Shown here: positions 41,558 to 50,361 of the stretch, in pieces
How the letters are laid out: each line of letters begins with the position of its first letter
How positions within the stretch are numbered: position 1 is the stretch's first letter
Assembly: GCF_900114065.1 (NCBI RefSeq)
Contig: NZ_FORS01000003.1
Location: forward strand, 186,001-250,000
Direction of reading: 5' to 3'
DNA length: 64,000 bases
From: Stutzerimonas kunmingensis
GTDB taxonomy: Bacteria; Pseudomonadota; Gammaproteobacteria; Pseudomonadales; Pseudomonadaceae
Made by a program: the position numbers and the translations under genes
The notes under the pieces: model-generated
The model's input: the letters and a program-made list of their open reading frames with translations, nothing else
Told to the model about the DNA's origin: nothing
The model's database searches: none

Positions 41558-43072
41558 ATGGAAACACTGAATTTCTTGATGCAGGGCTTCGATGTCGCCA
41601 CGCGACCGACCAACCTGCTGGTGGCGCTGTTCGGCGCCTTCGTCGGCACCGTGGTCGGCCTGCTGCCGGGCCTCGGCCCGATCAACGGCGTGGCGCTGCT
41701 GCTGCCGCTGGCCTTCGCCCTCGGCCTGCCGCCGGAGACCGCACTGATCCTGCTCGCCGCGGTGTACCTGGGCTGCGAATACGGCGGGCGCATCTCGGCG
41801 ATCCTGCTCAACGTGCCGGGTGATGCCGCCGCGGTGATGACCACCCTCGACGGCTACCCGCTGGCGCGCCAGGGCAAGGCGGGCATCGCGCTGTCGCTGT
41901 CCGCGGTCAGCTCCTTTATCGGCAGCACCATCGCCACCTGCGGGGTGGTGCTGTTCGCCCCGCTGCTGGCCAAGTGGGCGGTGGCCTTCGGCCCGGCGGA
42001 GTACTTCGTGCTGATGATCTTCGCCATCGCCTGCCTTGGCGGCATGGTCGGCGACAAGCCGGTGAAGACGCTGATGGCCGCGCTGATGGGCCTGGCCCTG
42101 GCCACCGTCGGTGTCGATTCCACTACCGGCGTCTACCGCTTCACCTTCGGCAGCGTCAGCCTGTCCGACGGCATCCAGTTCGTCATCGTGGTGATCGGCT
42201 TCTTCAGCGTCAGCGAGATCCTGCTGATGCTGGAGAAAACCCACAGCGGGCAGAAGGCGGTGAAGGCCAGCGGCCGGTTGCTGTTCAACTTCAAGGAGTT
42301 CTGCCTGACCTTCTGGACCATGGTGCGCAGCGCCGTGGCCGGCTTCGTCATCGGCACGCTGCCGGGCGCCGGGGCGACTATCGCCAGCGCCATGACCTAC
42401 ATGAGCGAGAAGCGAATGGCCGGCGACAAGGGTCGCTTCGGTGATGGCGACCTGCGCGGCCTGGCGGCGCCGGAAGCGGCGAACAACGCCTCGGCCTGCG
42501 GCTCGCTGATCCCCATGCTGACCCTCGGCGTGCCGGGTTCGGGCACCACCGCGGTGATGATCGGCGCGCTGACGCTGTACAACATCACCCCCGGCCCGCT
42601 GCTGTTCGAACAGCAGCCGGACGTGGTCTGGGGCCTGATCGCTTCGCTGTTCATCGGCAACGTGATCCTGCTGGTGATGAACATCCCGCTGGTCGGCCTG
42701 TTCTCGCGCATGCTCGCCGTGCCGAACTGGGTGCTGGTGCCGGCGATCACCGTGATCAGCATGGTCGGCGTGTATTCGGTGCACAGCACCACCTTCGACC
42801 TGGTGCTGATGGTCGGCCTCGGCGTGTTCGGCTACCTGCTGCGCAAGCTGGACTTCCCGCTGTCGGCGCTGATTCTCGGCTTTGTGCTCGGCGAGATGAT
42901 GGAAGACAACCTGCGCCGTGCGCTGTCGATCTCCAACGGTGAGCTGGGCATCCTCTGGGGCAGCCCGATCACCCTGGCGCTGTGGGCGCTGACCGTGGCG
43001 ATGCTCGGCATGCCGGCGCTGCGCTGGTACCTCAAGCGCCGTCGCGGCAACGTGGTCGAGGCGCAGGCCTGA
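41558..43072 (+). CDS. tctA: Tripartite tricarboxylate transporter large permease TctA
   Basis: Inner-membrane channel, 504 residues with about 12 helices. The signature glycine-rich loops are GTVVGLLPGLGPINGVALLL near residue 30 and PEAANNASACGSLIPMLTLG plus GVPGSGTTAVMIGAL near 305-340. ATG 41558 is chosen; the frame is open inside tctB further upstream. Works with TctB and TctC to import citrate or related tricarboxylates. Confidence 0.96.
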   Translation: METLNFLMQGFDVATRPTNLLVALFGAFVGTVVGLLPGLGPINGVALLLPLAFALGLPPETALILLAAVYLGCEYGGRISAILLNVPGDAAAVMTTLDGYPLARQGKAGIALSLSAVSSFIGSTIATCGVVLFAPLLAKWAVAFGPAEYFVLMIFAIACLGGMVGDKPVKTLMAALMGLALATVGVDSTTGVYRFTFGSVSLSDGIQFVIVVIGFFSVSEILLMLEKTHSGQKAVKASGRLLFNFKEFCLTFWTMVRSAVAGFVIGTLPGAGATIASAMTYMSEKRMAGDKGRFGDGDLRGLAAPEAANNASACGSLIPMLTLGVPGSGTTAVMIGALTLYNITPGPLLFEQQPDVVWGLIASLFIGNVILLVMNIPLVGLFSRMLAVPNWVLVPAITVISMVGVYSVHSTTFDLVLMVGLGVFGYLLRKLDFPLSALILGFVLGEMMEDNLRRALSISNGELGILWGSPITLALWALTVAMLGMPALRWYLKRRRGNVVEAQA

Positions 43073-43073
43073 C

Positions 43074-44096
43074 ATGTATCGGCGGCTGCCGGGCTGGTGG
43101 GCGACACCACTGATCGGCGCGCTCGGCGGCTGGCTGGCAACTCTGGCCAACTGGCCGCTGCCGTGGATGATCGGCTCGCTGCTGGCGGTGATCGCCGTGC
43201 GCTGCAGCGGCTGGCTGGTGAGCGAGGTGCCGCGCGGCCGTCAGGTCGGGCAATGGATCGTCGCCAGCGCCATCGGCCTGCACTTCACCAGTGAGGTCAT
43301 GCAGCAGGTGCTGGCGCATCTCGGCGTGATCCTCGCCGGTGCGGTCGGCACGCTGCTGCTGGGCCTGATCGGCCTCTTCATCCTGCTGCGCAGCGGCACC
43401 GACCGCGCCACTGCGTTCTTCGCCAGCATGCCGGGTGGCGCCAGCGAAATGGTGGTGCTGGCCAACCGGCACCAGGCTGAACCTGCGCGCGTGGCGGCGG
43501 CGCACAGCCTGCGCCTGCTGCTGGTGGTGCTGATCGTGCCGGCGCTGTTCACCTGGGGCCTGCCGACGGTCGCGGCACCGCCTGCGGCCCCGGTGGGCTG
43601 GCCCTGGCTAGCCGTGCTGCTGCCGGCCGGCGGTCTGCTGGCGCTGCTCTGGAAGCGTCTCGGCCAGCCCAACCCCTGGATGCTCGGCCCGCTGACCGCC
43701 TGCGCGCTGGCCAGTGTGGCGTTCGATCTGCACATCGGCCTGCCGGGCTGGGCCGGCGCGCTCGGCCAGTGGTTGATCGGCTGCTCACTGGCCTGTCATT
43801 TCGACCGGCCGTTCTTTCGCAGCGCGCCGGCGTTCCTGCTGCGCATTCTGCTGTTCACCCTGCTGGCGATGCTGTTCGCTGCCGCACTGGGCGGCGCGCT
43901 GGGGTGGATGACCGCGCTGGACGAGGTGTCGCTGATGCTCGGCATGATGCCCGGCGGCATTACCGAGCTGTGCCTTACCGCGGAAGCGCTGCAGCTGTCG
44001 GTGGCGCTGGTCACCGCTGTGCAGGTGCTCAGGCTGTTTCTGGTGATGTTTCTCGCCGAGCCGTTGTTTCGCCTCTGGCAACGCCACGCTTGCTGA
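43074..44096 (+). CDS. AbrB-family membrane protein (ammonia monooxygenase-like duplication)
   Basis: A 340-residue polytopic membrane protein of the so-called AbrB/AmoA duplication family (Pfam AmoA), not a DNA-binding AbrB. Two similar halves are visible: WWATPLIGALGGWLATLANWPLPWMIGSL with MPGGASEMVVLANRH in the first, and LGQPNPWMLGPLTA with MPGGITELCLTAEAL in the second, giving internal pseudo-symmetry. It starts one base after tctA, so it is part of the transport operon, as in P. aeruginosa. Its job there is unknown. Confidence 0.85.
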   Translation: MYRRLPGWWATPLIGALGGWLATLANWPLPWMIGSLLAVIAVRCSGWLVSEVPRGRQVGQWIVASAIGLHFTSEVMQQVLAHLGVILAGAVGTLLLGLIGLFILLRSGTDRATAFFASMPGGASEMVVLANRHQAEPARVAAAHSLRLLLVVLIVPALFTWGLPTVAAPPAAPVGWPWLAVLLPAGGLLALLWKRLGQPNPWMLGPLTACALASVAFDLHIGLPGWAGALGQWLIGCSLACHFDRPFFRSAPAFLLRILLFTLLAMLFAAALGGALGWMTALDEVSLMLGMMPGGITELCLTAEALQLSVALVTAVQVLRLFLVMFLAEPLFRLWQRHAC

Positions 44097-44112
44097 CCGA
44101 AGTGGCCCTGGA

Positions 44113-45798
44113 TCAGGCCGGCCGTCCCGGCAGGTGAGGCTCTCCGGATATCACCTCCCGTGGCGCTTCGCCGGCTGTGCGCGCCTTGTTGCCGCCGGGG
44201 CCTTCCAGCGCCGGATAGGCGGCGCTGCAGAACAGTGAATTGAGGCGCTTCATGTCGGCGATCAGCTCCAGGTGCGCTGCGCTGGTCTCGATGCTTTCCA
44301 CCACCTGCTGGTGCAGGCGCTGCACGTGGGAGTGCGCCAGTTCGCGCTCCAGCTTGCGGAACTGGCGCTTCTGTTGCAGCAGCTGGCGGGCGCTATGGGA
44401 GTCGCCGGAGATGAAAACCGACAACCCCAGCCGCAGGTTGGTGCTCAGCTGGGCATGCAGCTGGCCGAGCTCCTCCAGGCCGCTGTCGGAGAAGGAGCGA
44501 CGCTTGGACGTCTTCAGGTTCTGCACCTTGCTCACCATGTGCTCGATGATGTCGCCGGCCTGTTCCAGGTTGATCGCCAGCTCGATGATCTCCGCCCAGC
44601 GCTGGCCCTCCTGCTCGGCGAGGTCTTCGCGCGGCATCTGCGCCAGGTAGAGCTTCACGCCGCTGTAGAGCGCGTCGACGTCATCGTCCAGGCGGCGAAT
44701 CTCGTCGCCGGGCTCCGGTCGGTCTTCGCGCAGCACCTCCAGCAGCCGCGCCAGCATCAGCTCCACCATGTCGCCGATGCGCAGGGTTTCGCGGACCGCA
44801 TTGGCCAGCGCCAGGCTCGGCGTATCCAGCGCGGCGGGGTCGAGATGCCGAGGATGCGCCACGCCGTTGTCCAGCGCACGCTCCGGCAGCAGGTATTCAC
44901 ACAACTGCGCCATCGGCTTCACGGTGGGAAGCAGGATCACGCAGCGCAGGCTGTTGTAGATCAGGTGAAAGCCGATCACCTGGGTCTGTGCGCTGACACC
45001 CAGGGTGTCCATCCAGGCCACCAGCATGCTGAGAAACGGCAGCACGATGAGCCCGGCCAGCTTGTACAGCAGGTTGCCCAGCGCCACGCGGCGTGCCGAA
45101 GCCGGCTGCAGGCTGGCGTTGAACCAGGCGAGCAGGCCGCTGCCGATGTTGGCGCCGATCACCAGGCCCAGCGCCACCGGCAGGCTGATCAGGCCCGCAC
45201 CGGCCAGCGTCGAGGTCAGCAGTACGGCGGCGAGGCTGGAATACGACAGCACGGCGAATAGCGCACCCACCAGCACCGCGAGCAGGGTGTCGCCGGCCAG
45301 CGAGGAGAACAGCACCTGCATGCCGCGCGCCTCGGTGATCGGCTCGGCGGCGTGCACGATCAACTGCAGGGCGAGAATGATCAGGCCGAGGCCGATCAGC
45401 ACGCGGCCGATCTGGCCGACGCGGGTCTGTTTGCGCGAGAGGAACAGGCAGACGCCGAGCAGCGTCAGCAGCGGCGACAGCCAGGAAAGATCGAGGGTCA
45501 GCACGCGGGCCATCAGCGCAGTGCCGACATCCGCGCCGAGCATGATTGCCAGCGCCGTGGGCAGCGCCATCAGACCCTGGGCGACAAAGGAGATGGCCAG
45601 CAGCGCGGTGGCATTGCTGCTCTGCACCAGCGCGGTGACGCTGATGCCGGCACCGAAAGCCAGCGGCGCGTTGCCCATGCTCTGGCCGAGCGCCCGTCGC
45701 AGGTGCGAGCCATACACCCGCATGATCCCGGTACGCACGATATGCGTACCCCAGACCAGCAGGGCAATGGACGACAGCAGGTGCAACAGGGTCAGCAT
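44113..45798 (-). CDS. Na/Pi cotransporter family protein with PhoU-like domain
   Basis: Sodium-dependent phosphate transporter type II, 561 residues. Two inverted repeats carry the family QSS motifs: VTALVQSSNATALLAISFV near the N terminus and a second with LSYSSLAAVLLTSTLAGAG near 185. The last 200 residues form a soluble PhoU-like helical domain (for example LEQAGDIIEHMVSKVQNL). I chose ATG 45798 (MLTLLHLLSSIALLVWG); upstream in-frame codons to 45849 overlap a hairpin region. It may export or import phosphate alongside the Pst system at the window end. Confidence 0.9.
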   Translation of the reverse strand: MLTLLHLLSSIALLVWGTHIVRTGIMRVYGSHLRRALGQSMGNAPLAFGAGISVTALVQSSNATALLAISFVAQGLMALPTALAIMLGADVGTALMARVLTLDLSWLSPLLTLLGVCLFLSRKQTRVGQIGRVLIGLGLIILALQLIVHAAEPITEARGMQVLFSSLAGDTLLAVLVGALFAVLSYSSLAAVLLTSTLAGAGLISLPVALGLVIGANIGSGLLAWFNASLQPASARRVALGNLLYKLAGLIVLPFLSMLVAWMDTLGVSAQTQVIGFHLIYNSLRCVILLPTVKPMAQLCEYLLPERALDNGVAHPRHLDPAALDTPSLALANAVRETLRIGDMVELMLARLLEVLREDRPEPGDEIRRLDDDVDALYSGVKLYLAQMPREDLAEQEGQRWAEIIELAINLEQAGDIIEHMVSKVQNLKTSKRRSFSDSGLEELGQLHAQLSTNLRLGLSVFISGDSHSARQLLQQKRQFRKLERELAHSHVQRLHQQVVESIETSAAHLELIADMKRLNSLFCSAAYPALEGPGGNKARTAGEAPREVISGEPHLPGRPA

Positions 45799-45906
45799 CG
45801 GTCGGGCTCCTGCCCCGGCGAGCAACAACGACGAAAGCCTGCGTCGCAAGGACGCAGCGCTTTACCGGGGATACTCGATTGACCCTGGCCCGCCGGCCCC
45901 GTTCAC

Positions 45907-45930
45907 CGAAACGTCATAAAGCCCGTTTCG
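45907..45930 (-). terminator. Hairpin after the double-Cache gene
   Basis: CGAAACG (45907-45913) pairs with CGTTTCG (45924-45930) around a 10-base loop, 9 bases beyond the stop of the minus-strand Cache gene. A second hairpin CTGCGTC/GACGCAG lies at 45839-45857. T runs are short. Confidence 0.4.
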
Positions 45931-45938
45931 CCCGATCC

Positions 45939-46835
45939 TCAGGGGCGGGTGTAGTAGCCGACACCGAGCAGTACGTCGTCGACGCGCTGGATCAGCGTGT
46001 GCTTCTGCTCGACCGCGTTGGTCGCGGGGTTGCGCCAGACGTAGTCGACGCTGCCGGAGCCCTGCTTGCGGGCCAGTTCGATCATCTCCTTGAACAGCGG
46101 CTTGCCGGCGGCATCGTTGACGTTGCGCACATCGACACCCACCAGGTTCGGCGAGCTGCCGCTGGCGCGGTAGCGACCGTCATCCAGGCCGATGGCGAAG
46201 ACGTACTCGTCGTTGAAGACGAAGCCTCCACGCGGGTCGTTGAAGTTGCGGAAGGCGGCCTCGGCACCCTTGTCCTTGACCTGCTGCACGGCGCGGTCGA
46301 GCAGCGCCTTGGCGTGCTCGGCGGTGGCACGCGGGATGTAGTAACCAACGCAGAGCACGTGGTCGCCGATCTTGCGGAACTGGCTGATCTTGTTCTCGAC
46401 CTTGTTGTCGGCCGGGTTGAGCCACTGGTACTCGACTTCGCCGCTGTCCTGCTTGGCCGACTTGTCGAGGATTTCACGCATAAAGGATTTGCCGGCGGCA
46501 TCCTTGAGTTCAGCGACGTTCAGTCCGACCAGGCTGGCGGAAGGGCCGCTGCTGGCCTGCATGGTGCCGTCCGCGCCGAGCACGAAGATGTAGTACTGGC
46601 CGTGGACGAATTCACCGTTGCGGTCGTTGAAGGCGGCCAGTGCCTGCTCCGGGCCCTTGGCCTGGAAGGTCAGCACGGCCTGGTCGAGCAGGCCGCGGGC
46701 CTGGCTGGCGTGGCTGCGCTCCACCGAGCCGAGCGTTCGCTGCTGGGCTGGCTCCTGTGCGTGCAGAAGCAGCGGCACGGCGCCCAGCGTGGCGGATAGG
46801 GAAAGGGCGAGCAGCTTCTTGCGGTTCCGGTTCAT
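45939..46835 (-). CDS. Secreted protein with two tandem sCache domains
   Basis: A 298-residue periplasmic protein: signal peptide MNRNRKKLLALSLSATLGAV...HAQ, then two similar repeats (about 45-165 and 168-298). Both share AKALLDRAV-type helix, F-DRNGEFVHGQYYIFVL against FNDPRGGFVFNDEYVFAIG, LVGLNV against LVGVDV, DAAGK and a closing VGYY. These are single Cache_2-type sensor domains without any membrane or output domain. It could be a ligand-binding partner for a receptor or transporter; function unknown. Upstream 226 bases to recC hold a GCGACA/TGTCGC hairpin (46961-46977). Confidence 0.82.
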   Translation of the reverse strand: MNRNRKKLLALSLSATLGAVPLLLHAQEPAQQRTLGSVERSHASQARGLLDQAVLTFQAKGPEQALAAFNDRNGEFVHGQYYIFVLGADGTMQASSGPSASLVGLNVAELKDAAGKSFMREILDKSAKQDSGEVEYQWLNPADNKVENKISQFRKIGDHVLCVGYYIPRATAEHAKALLDRAVQQVKDKGAEAAFRNFNDPRGGFVFNDEYVFAIGLDDGRYRASGSSPNLVGVDVRNVNDAAGKPLFKEMIELARKQGSGSVDYVWRNPATNAVEQKHTLIQRVDDVLLGVGYYTRP

Positions 46836-47061
46836 GAACGACTCCTGACCTGATGGCGGGCGACTAAGCGGCCGCCCCGTATCCCCATGCTAGGCAGCAG
46901 CAGCGGAATTGATATTGGTCGAGAGGAGCAAAAGGACAGGGCGAAAGGAGGAGATTCGCCGCGACACGAGTTGTCGCAACCGGGATACAGACTCAAGTGC
47001 ACGGCTCGCTCCGCTGCAGAGCGGCCTGTAACCTAGCGACTTCTGTTCACGCGGTGCACTC

Positions 47062-50000
47062 ATGCTCAGCCTCTACCATGCCCCTGATCTGGAAACCCTC
47101 GGCGAACTGGCCACGCGCCTGCTTGCCCAGCCGCTCGCCGACCCCTTCGCCCCGGCGCTGGTGGTGGTGCCAAGCCAGGGCATGGGGCGCTGGCTGACGC
47201 TTGAGCTGGCACGCAAGCAGGGCATCGCCATGCAGCTGGAGATTCAGCTGCCGGCCAAGTTCGTCTGGGACCTGAGCCGCACGGTGCTTGGCAGCCTGCC
47301 CGAGCAGTCGGCGTTTTCCCCGACTACCCTGACCTGGCGGCTCTATGGCTGGCTTTGCGAGCCAACCAATCTCGAGCTGGCGCAGCGTCTGGCGCAGTAT
47401 CTCGACGGCGGCGATGAGCGCCGGCGGCTGTCGCTGGCGGCGAAGATCGCCGACGTGTTCGACCAATACCTGCTCTATCGCGACGACTGGCTGGCAGCCT
47501 GGGAGCGTGGCGAAACCTTCGATCTCGGTCCGGACGAAGCCTGGCAGGCGCTGCTCTGGCGCGAGCTGACCAAGGACGGCCATCCGCACCGCGCCCGGCT
47601 GCTCGACGATCTGCTGCAGCGGCTCTACAGCGACGAACCCTTGCCCGGCCTGCCCGAGCGCCTGCTGGTGTTCGGCATCAGCAGCCTGCCACCGCACCAC
47701 CTGCGCGTGCTCGATGGGCTGGCGCGGCATATCGACGTGGTGGTCTGCGCGCTTAACCCGAGCCGCGAAGTCTGGGGCGAGATTCGCGATATTCGTGAAT
47801 TGGCGCGCCAGCCCGAGAGCGGCGCTGATGACTGGTATCTCGACGTTGGCCATCCGCTGCTGGCGAGTCTCGGCAAGCAGGGACGGGACTTCTTCGATTC
47901 CCTGTTCAGCCTGACCGCCAGCGAGGGCAGCCAGGAGTTCGGCCTGTATTCCGAAGACGAAGACCTGCGCGACGACAGCCTGCTGCACGCCCTGCAGAAC
48001 GACATCCTGCGCCTGCGTACCCGACAGCCCGATGAGCGCATCACCCTGGCCGAGGACGACCGCTCGCTGGAAGTGCATATCGCCCATTCGCCGTTGCGCG
48101 AGGTGGAAATCCTGCATGACCAGTTGCTGGCGCGCTTCGCTGCCAACCCGGCGCTGACGCCCGATCAGGTGGTGGTGCTGACCCCTGATATCGAGCGCTA
48201 CGCGCCCTTTATCGAAGCCGTGTTCGCGCCGCGCGAGGGCAGCCCGCGGATACCCTACAGCCTCGCTGACCGCAGCCTGCGCGCCGAGATGCCGCTGATC
48301 GAGGCCTTCCTTGAATTGCTGATGCTGGCGCAGAGTCGTTTCGCCGCCGAGGAAATCCTCGCCTGGCTGGAACAGCCGGCCATCGCCCGGCGTGCCGGGA
48401 TCGAAAGCGAAGACCTACCGCTGCTGCGCGACTGGTTGCGGGAGGCCGGTGTGCGCTGGGGCCGCGACGGTAGCCAGCGCGTTCGCCTGGGGCTGCCGGA
48501 CGAATCGGCCTTTACCTGGCGCCAGGGGCTGGACCGACTGCTGCTGGGTTTTGCTGCGCCGCCACAACTGGCTGGCAACCACGCGCCACTGCTCGGCGAG
48601 CACTGGCCATTGGATGCCCTGGAAGGGGCACGCGGGCAGTTGCTGGGGCGGCTGGTGGAGTTCGTCGAGCGGCTCGGCACGCTGGCCGACCAGCTGGCGC
48701 GGCCGCGTCTGTTGGGCGAATGGGCGGACGACCTGCAGGTGCTGATCGACACCCTGTTCGACGAGCGCGAAGCCGGCGACACGCTGCTCTTGCTGTCCCA
48801 GGCCTGCGCGGCGTTGCGCGATCAGGCCCAGGCCGCCGACCTGGCGCGACCCATCGAGCTGGAACTGGTGCACCAGCAGCTCAGCGCCGCCTTGCAGCAG
48901 GGCGGCGGCGCCTCGGGCTTTCTTACCGGTGCGGTGACCTTCTGCACCATGGTGCCGATGCGCAGCTTGCCGTTCCGCGTGGTCTGCCTGCTCGGGCTGG
49001 ACGACGGGGCCTTCCCGCGGCGCACACCGCCGTCGGGCTTCGATCTGATCGGCCGGCATCCGCGCCGCGGCGACCGTGCCCGGCGGCTGGATGATCGCTA
49101 CCTGCTGCTGGAAACCCTGCTTTCGGCGCGCGAGGCGTTGTACCTGTCCTATGTCGGCCGCGACCCGCGCGACAACGCTGTGCTGCCGCCGTCGGTGCTG
49201 CTCAGCGAAGTGCTGGAGGCAGTGGACATGACCGCCATGCTGCCCGTTGCGCAGGCTTCCGAGCATACAGGCGAGTCCGCACCCAAGACCGCCAGCCAGA
49301 AAATTCTCGTCGCCCACCCGCTGCAGCCGTTCTCGCCGCGCAATTTCGGCGACGGGCTCTGCGCCGGTTTCTCCTCGCCCTGGTTTCGCGCCGCCGGGCG
49401 TCTGGCCGAGCCACCGCAGACCCAGCCGCAGCCGTTCGCCAGCCTTCTCGCCGAGCCTGACGAGGCCTGGCTGACCATCGAGCCGTCGCAGCTGTTGCAG
49501 TGCTTTCGCCATCCGGCGCGCTTCCTGCTCGAACAGCGCCTTGGTTTGCGTCTGGCCGACGACCAGGAATCGCTCGCCAGTGACGAGCCCTTCGATCTGG
49601 AGATGCCGGCCTGGAATGGCCTGCGGCGTCTATCGCTGCAGGCCATGGAGCACGGCTGGAGTGATGAAGACGAACGCCGCATGGCCTGTGCCGCCGGCTG
49701 GCTGCCCACCGGCGAACTGGGCCAGGCGCTGTGGGGCAAGTTGCGCGGCCCGGTGCGTGCCTTTGCGCCGCGCCTGTTCGAACTGCGCCCGGACGACGTG
49801 CCCGAGCCGCTACCGGTGGACATCACCCTGGCCGGCGTGCGCGTGCATGGCTGGCTCGACGGCGTGACCCCGGCCGGGCTGTTCGGCTGGAAGCTCGGCC
49901 GCCTCGGCGAGTGGGATCTGCCGCCGTTCTGGCTGCGCCATCTGCTGCTCAACCTCTCCGCCACGCCCGGCATCGAGCGCAACAGCCTGATGCTATCGCC

Positions 50001-50361
50001 CGCTGGTGACTGGCAGCTGGGGCCGCTGACCAATGCTGCGAAACTGCTGGAACCCTGGCTCGCCGCCTATCGCTGTGCGATCCGCGAGCCGCTGCCGTTG
50101 CTGCCACGCAGCAGCCATGCCTTCGCCAGGGGCTATCGCAAGCCGGCCCGCGGCAGCGAGCCGCTCGACTGTGGCCGCAAGCGCGCCCGCGAAGCCTGGC
50201 TGGGTGCGGAGTTCAGCCCCATCGCCGCCGAGTCCGAAGACCCCTGGAACAGATTGGCCTTTCGCGACCGCGATCCGCTGAACGAGCGTTTCGAAAGCCT
50301 GGCTCAGGAACTGATCGGCCCGGCACTCGACGCCCTGGCTGAAGACGAGGAGGAAGCATGA
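47062..50361 (+). CDS. recC: Exodeoxyribonuclease V gamma subunit RecC
   Basis: Chi-recognition and scaffold subunit of RecBCD, 1099 residues, close to the family's usual length. The N-terminal LSLYHAPDLETLGELATRLL and VVVPSQGMGRWLTLELARKQGIAMQLE are typical RecC; inactive helicase-like folds follow, with LGLDDGAFPRRTPPSGFDLI near residue 650. ATG 47062 is supported by this N terminus, although the ribosome-binding site is weak. The stop overlaps the recB ATG by four bases. Acts in double-strand break repair. Confidence 0.96.
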   Translation: MLSLYHAPDLETLGELATRLLAQPLADPFAPALVVVPSQGMGRWLTLELARKQGIAMQLEIQLPAKFVWDLSRTVLGSLPEQSAFSPTTLTWRLYGWLCEPTNLELAQRLAQYLDGGDERRRLSLAAKIADVFDQYLLYRDDWLAAWERGETFDLGPDEAWQALLWRELTKDGHPHRARLLDDLLQRLYSDEPLPGLPERLLVFGISSLPPHHLRVLDGLARHIDVVVCALNPSREVWGEIRDIRELARQPESGADDWYLDVGHPLLASLGKQGRDFFDSLFSLTASEGSQEFGLYSEDEDLRDDSLLHALQNDILRLRTRQPDERITLAEDDRSLEVHIAHSPLREVEILHDQLLARFAANPALTPDQVVVLTPDIERYAPFIEAVFAPREGSPRIPYSLADRSLRAEMPLIEAFLELLMLAQSRFAAEEILAWLEQPAIARRAGIESEDLPLLRDWLREAGVRWGRDGSQRVRLGLPDESAFTWRQGLDRLLLGFAAPPQLAGNHAPLLGEHWPLDALEGARGQLLGRLVEFVERLGTLADQLARPRLLGEWADDLQVLIDTLFDEREAGDTLLLLSQACAALRDQAQAADLARPIELELVHQQLSAALQQGGGASGFLTGAVTFCTMVPMRSLPFRVVCLLGLDDGAFPRRTPPSGFDLIGRHPRRGDRARRLDDRYLLLETLLSAREALYLSYVGRDPRDNAVLPPSVLLSEVLEAVDMTAMLPVAQASEHTGESAPKTASQKILVAHPLQPFSPRNFGDGLCAGFSSPWFRAAGRLAEPPQTQPQPFASLLAEPDEAWLTIEPSQLLQCFRHPARFLLEQRLGLRLADDQESLASDEPFDLEMPAWNGLRRLSLQAMEHGWSDEDERRMACAAGWLPTGELGQALWGKLRGPVRAFAPRLFELRPDDVPEPLPVDITLAGVRVHGWLDGVTPAGLFGWKLGRLGEWDLPPFWLRHLLLNLSATPGIERNSLMLSPAGDWQLGPLTNAAKLLEPWLAAYRCAIREPLPLLPRSSHAFARGYRKPARGSEPLDCGRKRAREAWLGAEFSPIAAESEDPWNRLAFRDRDPLNERFESLAQELIGPALDALAEDEEEA

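Noticed and set aside
38791-41844. 1017-codon open frame on the minus strand opposite opdH, tctC and tctB
   Set aside because: It is antisense to three well-recognised genes, has low-complexity Gln/Ala/Val/Gly composition and no family motif; GC-rich codon use creates such frames.
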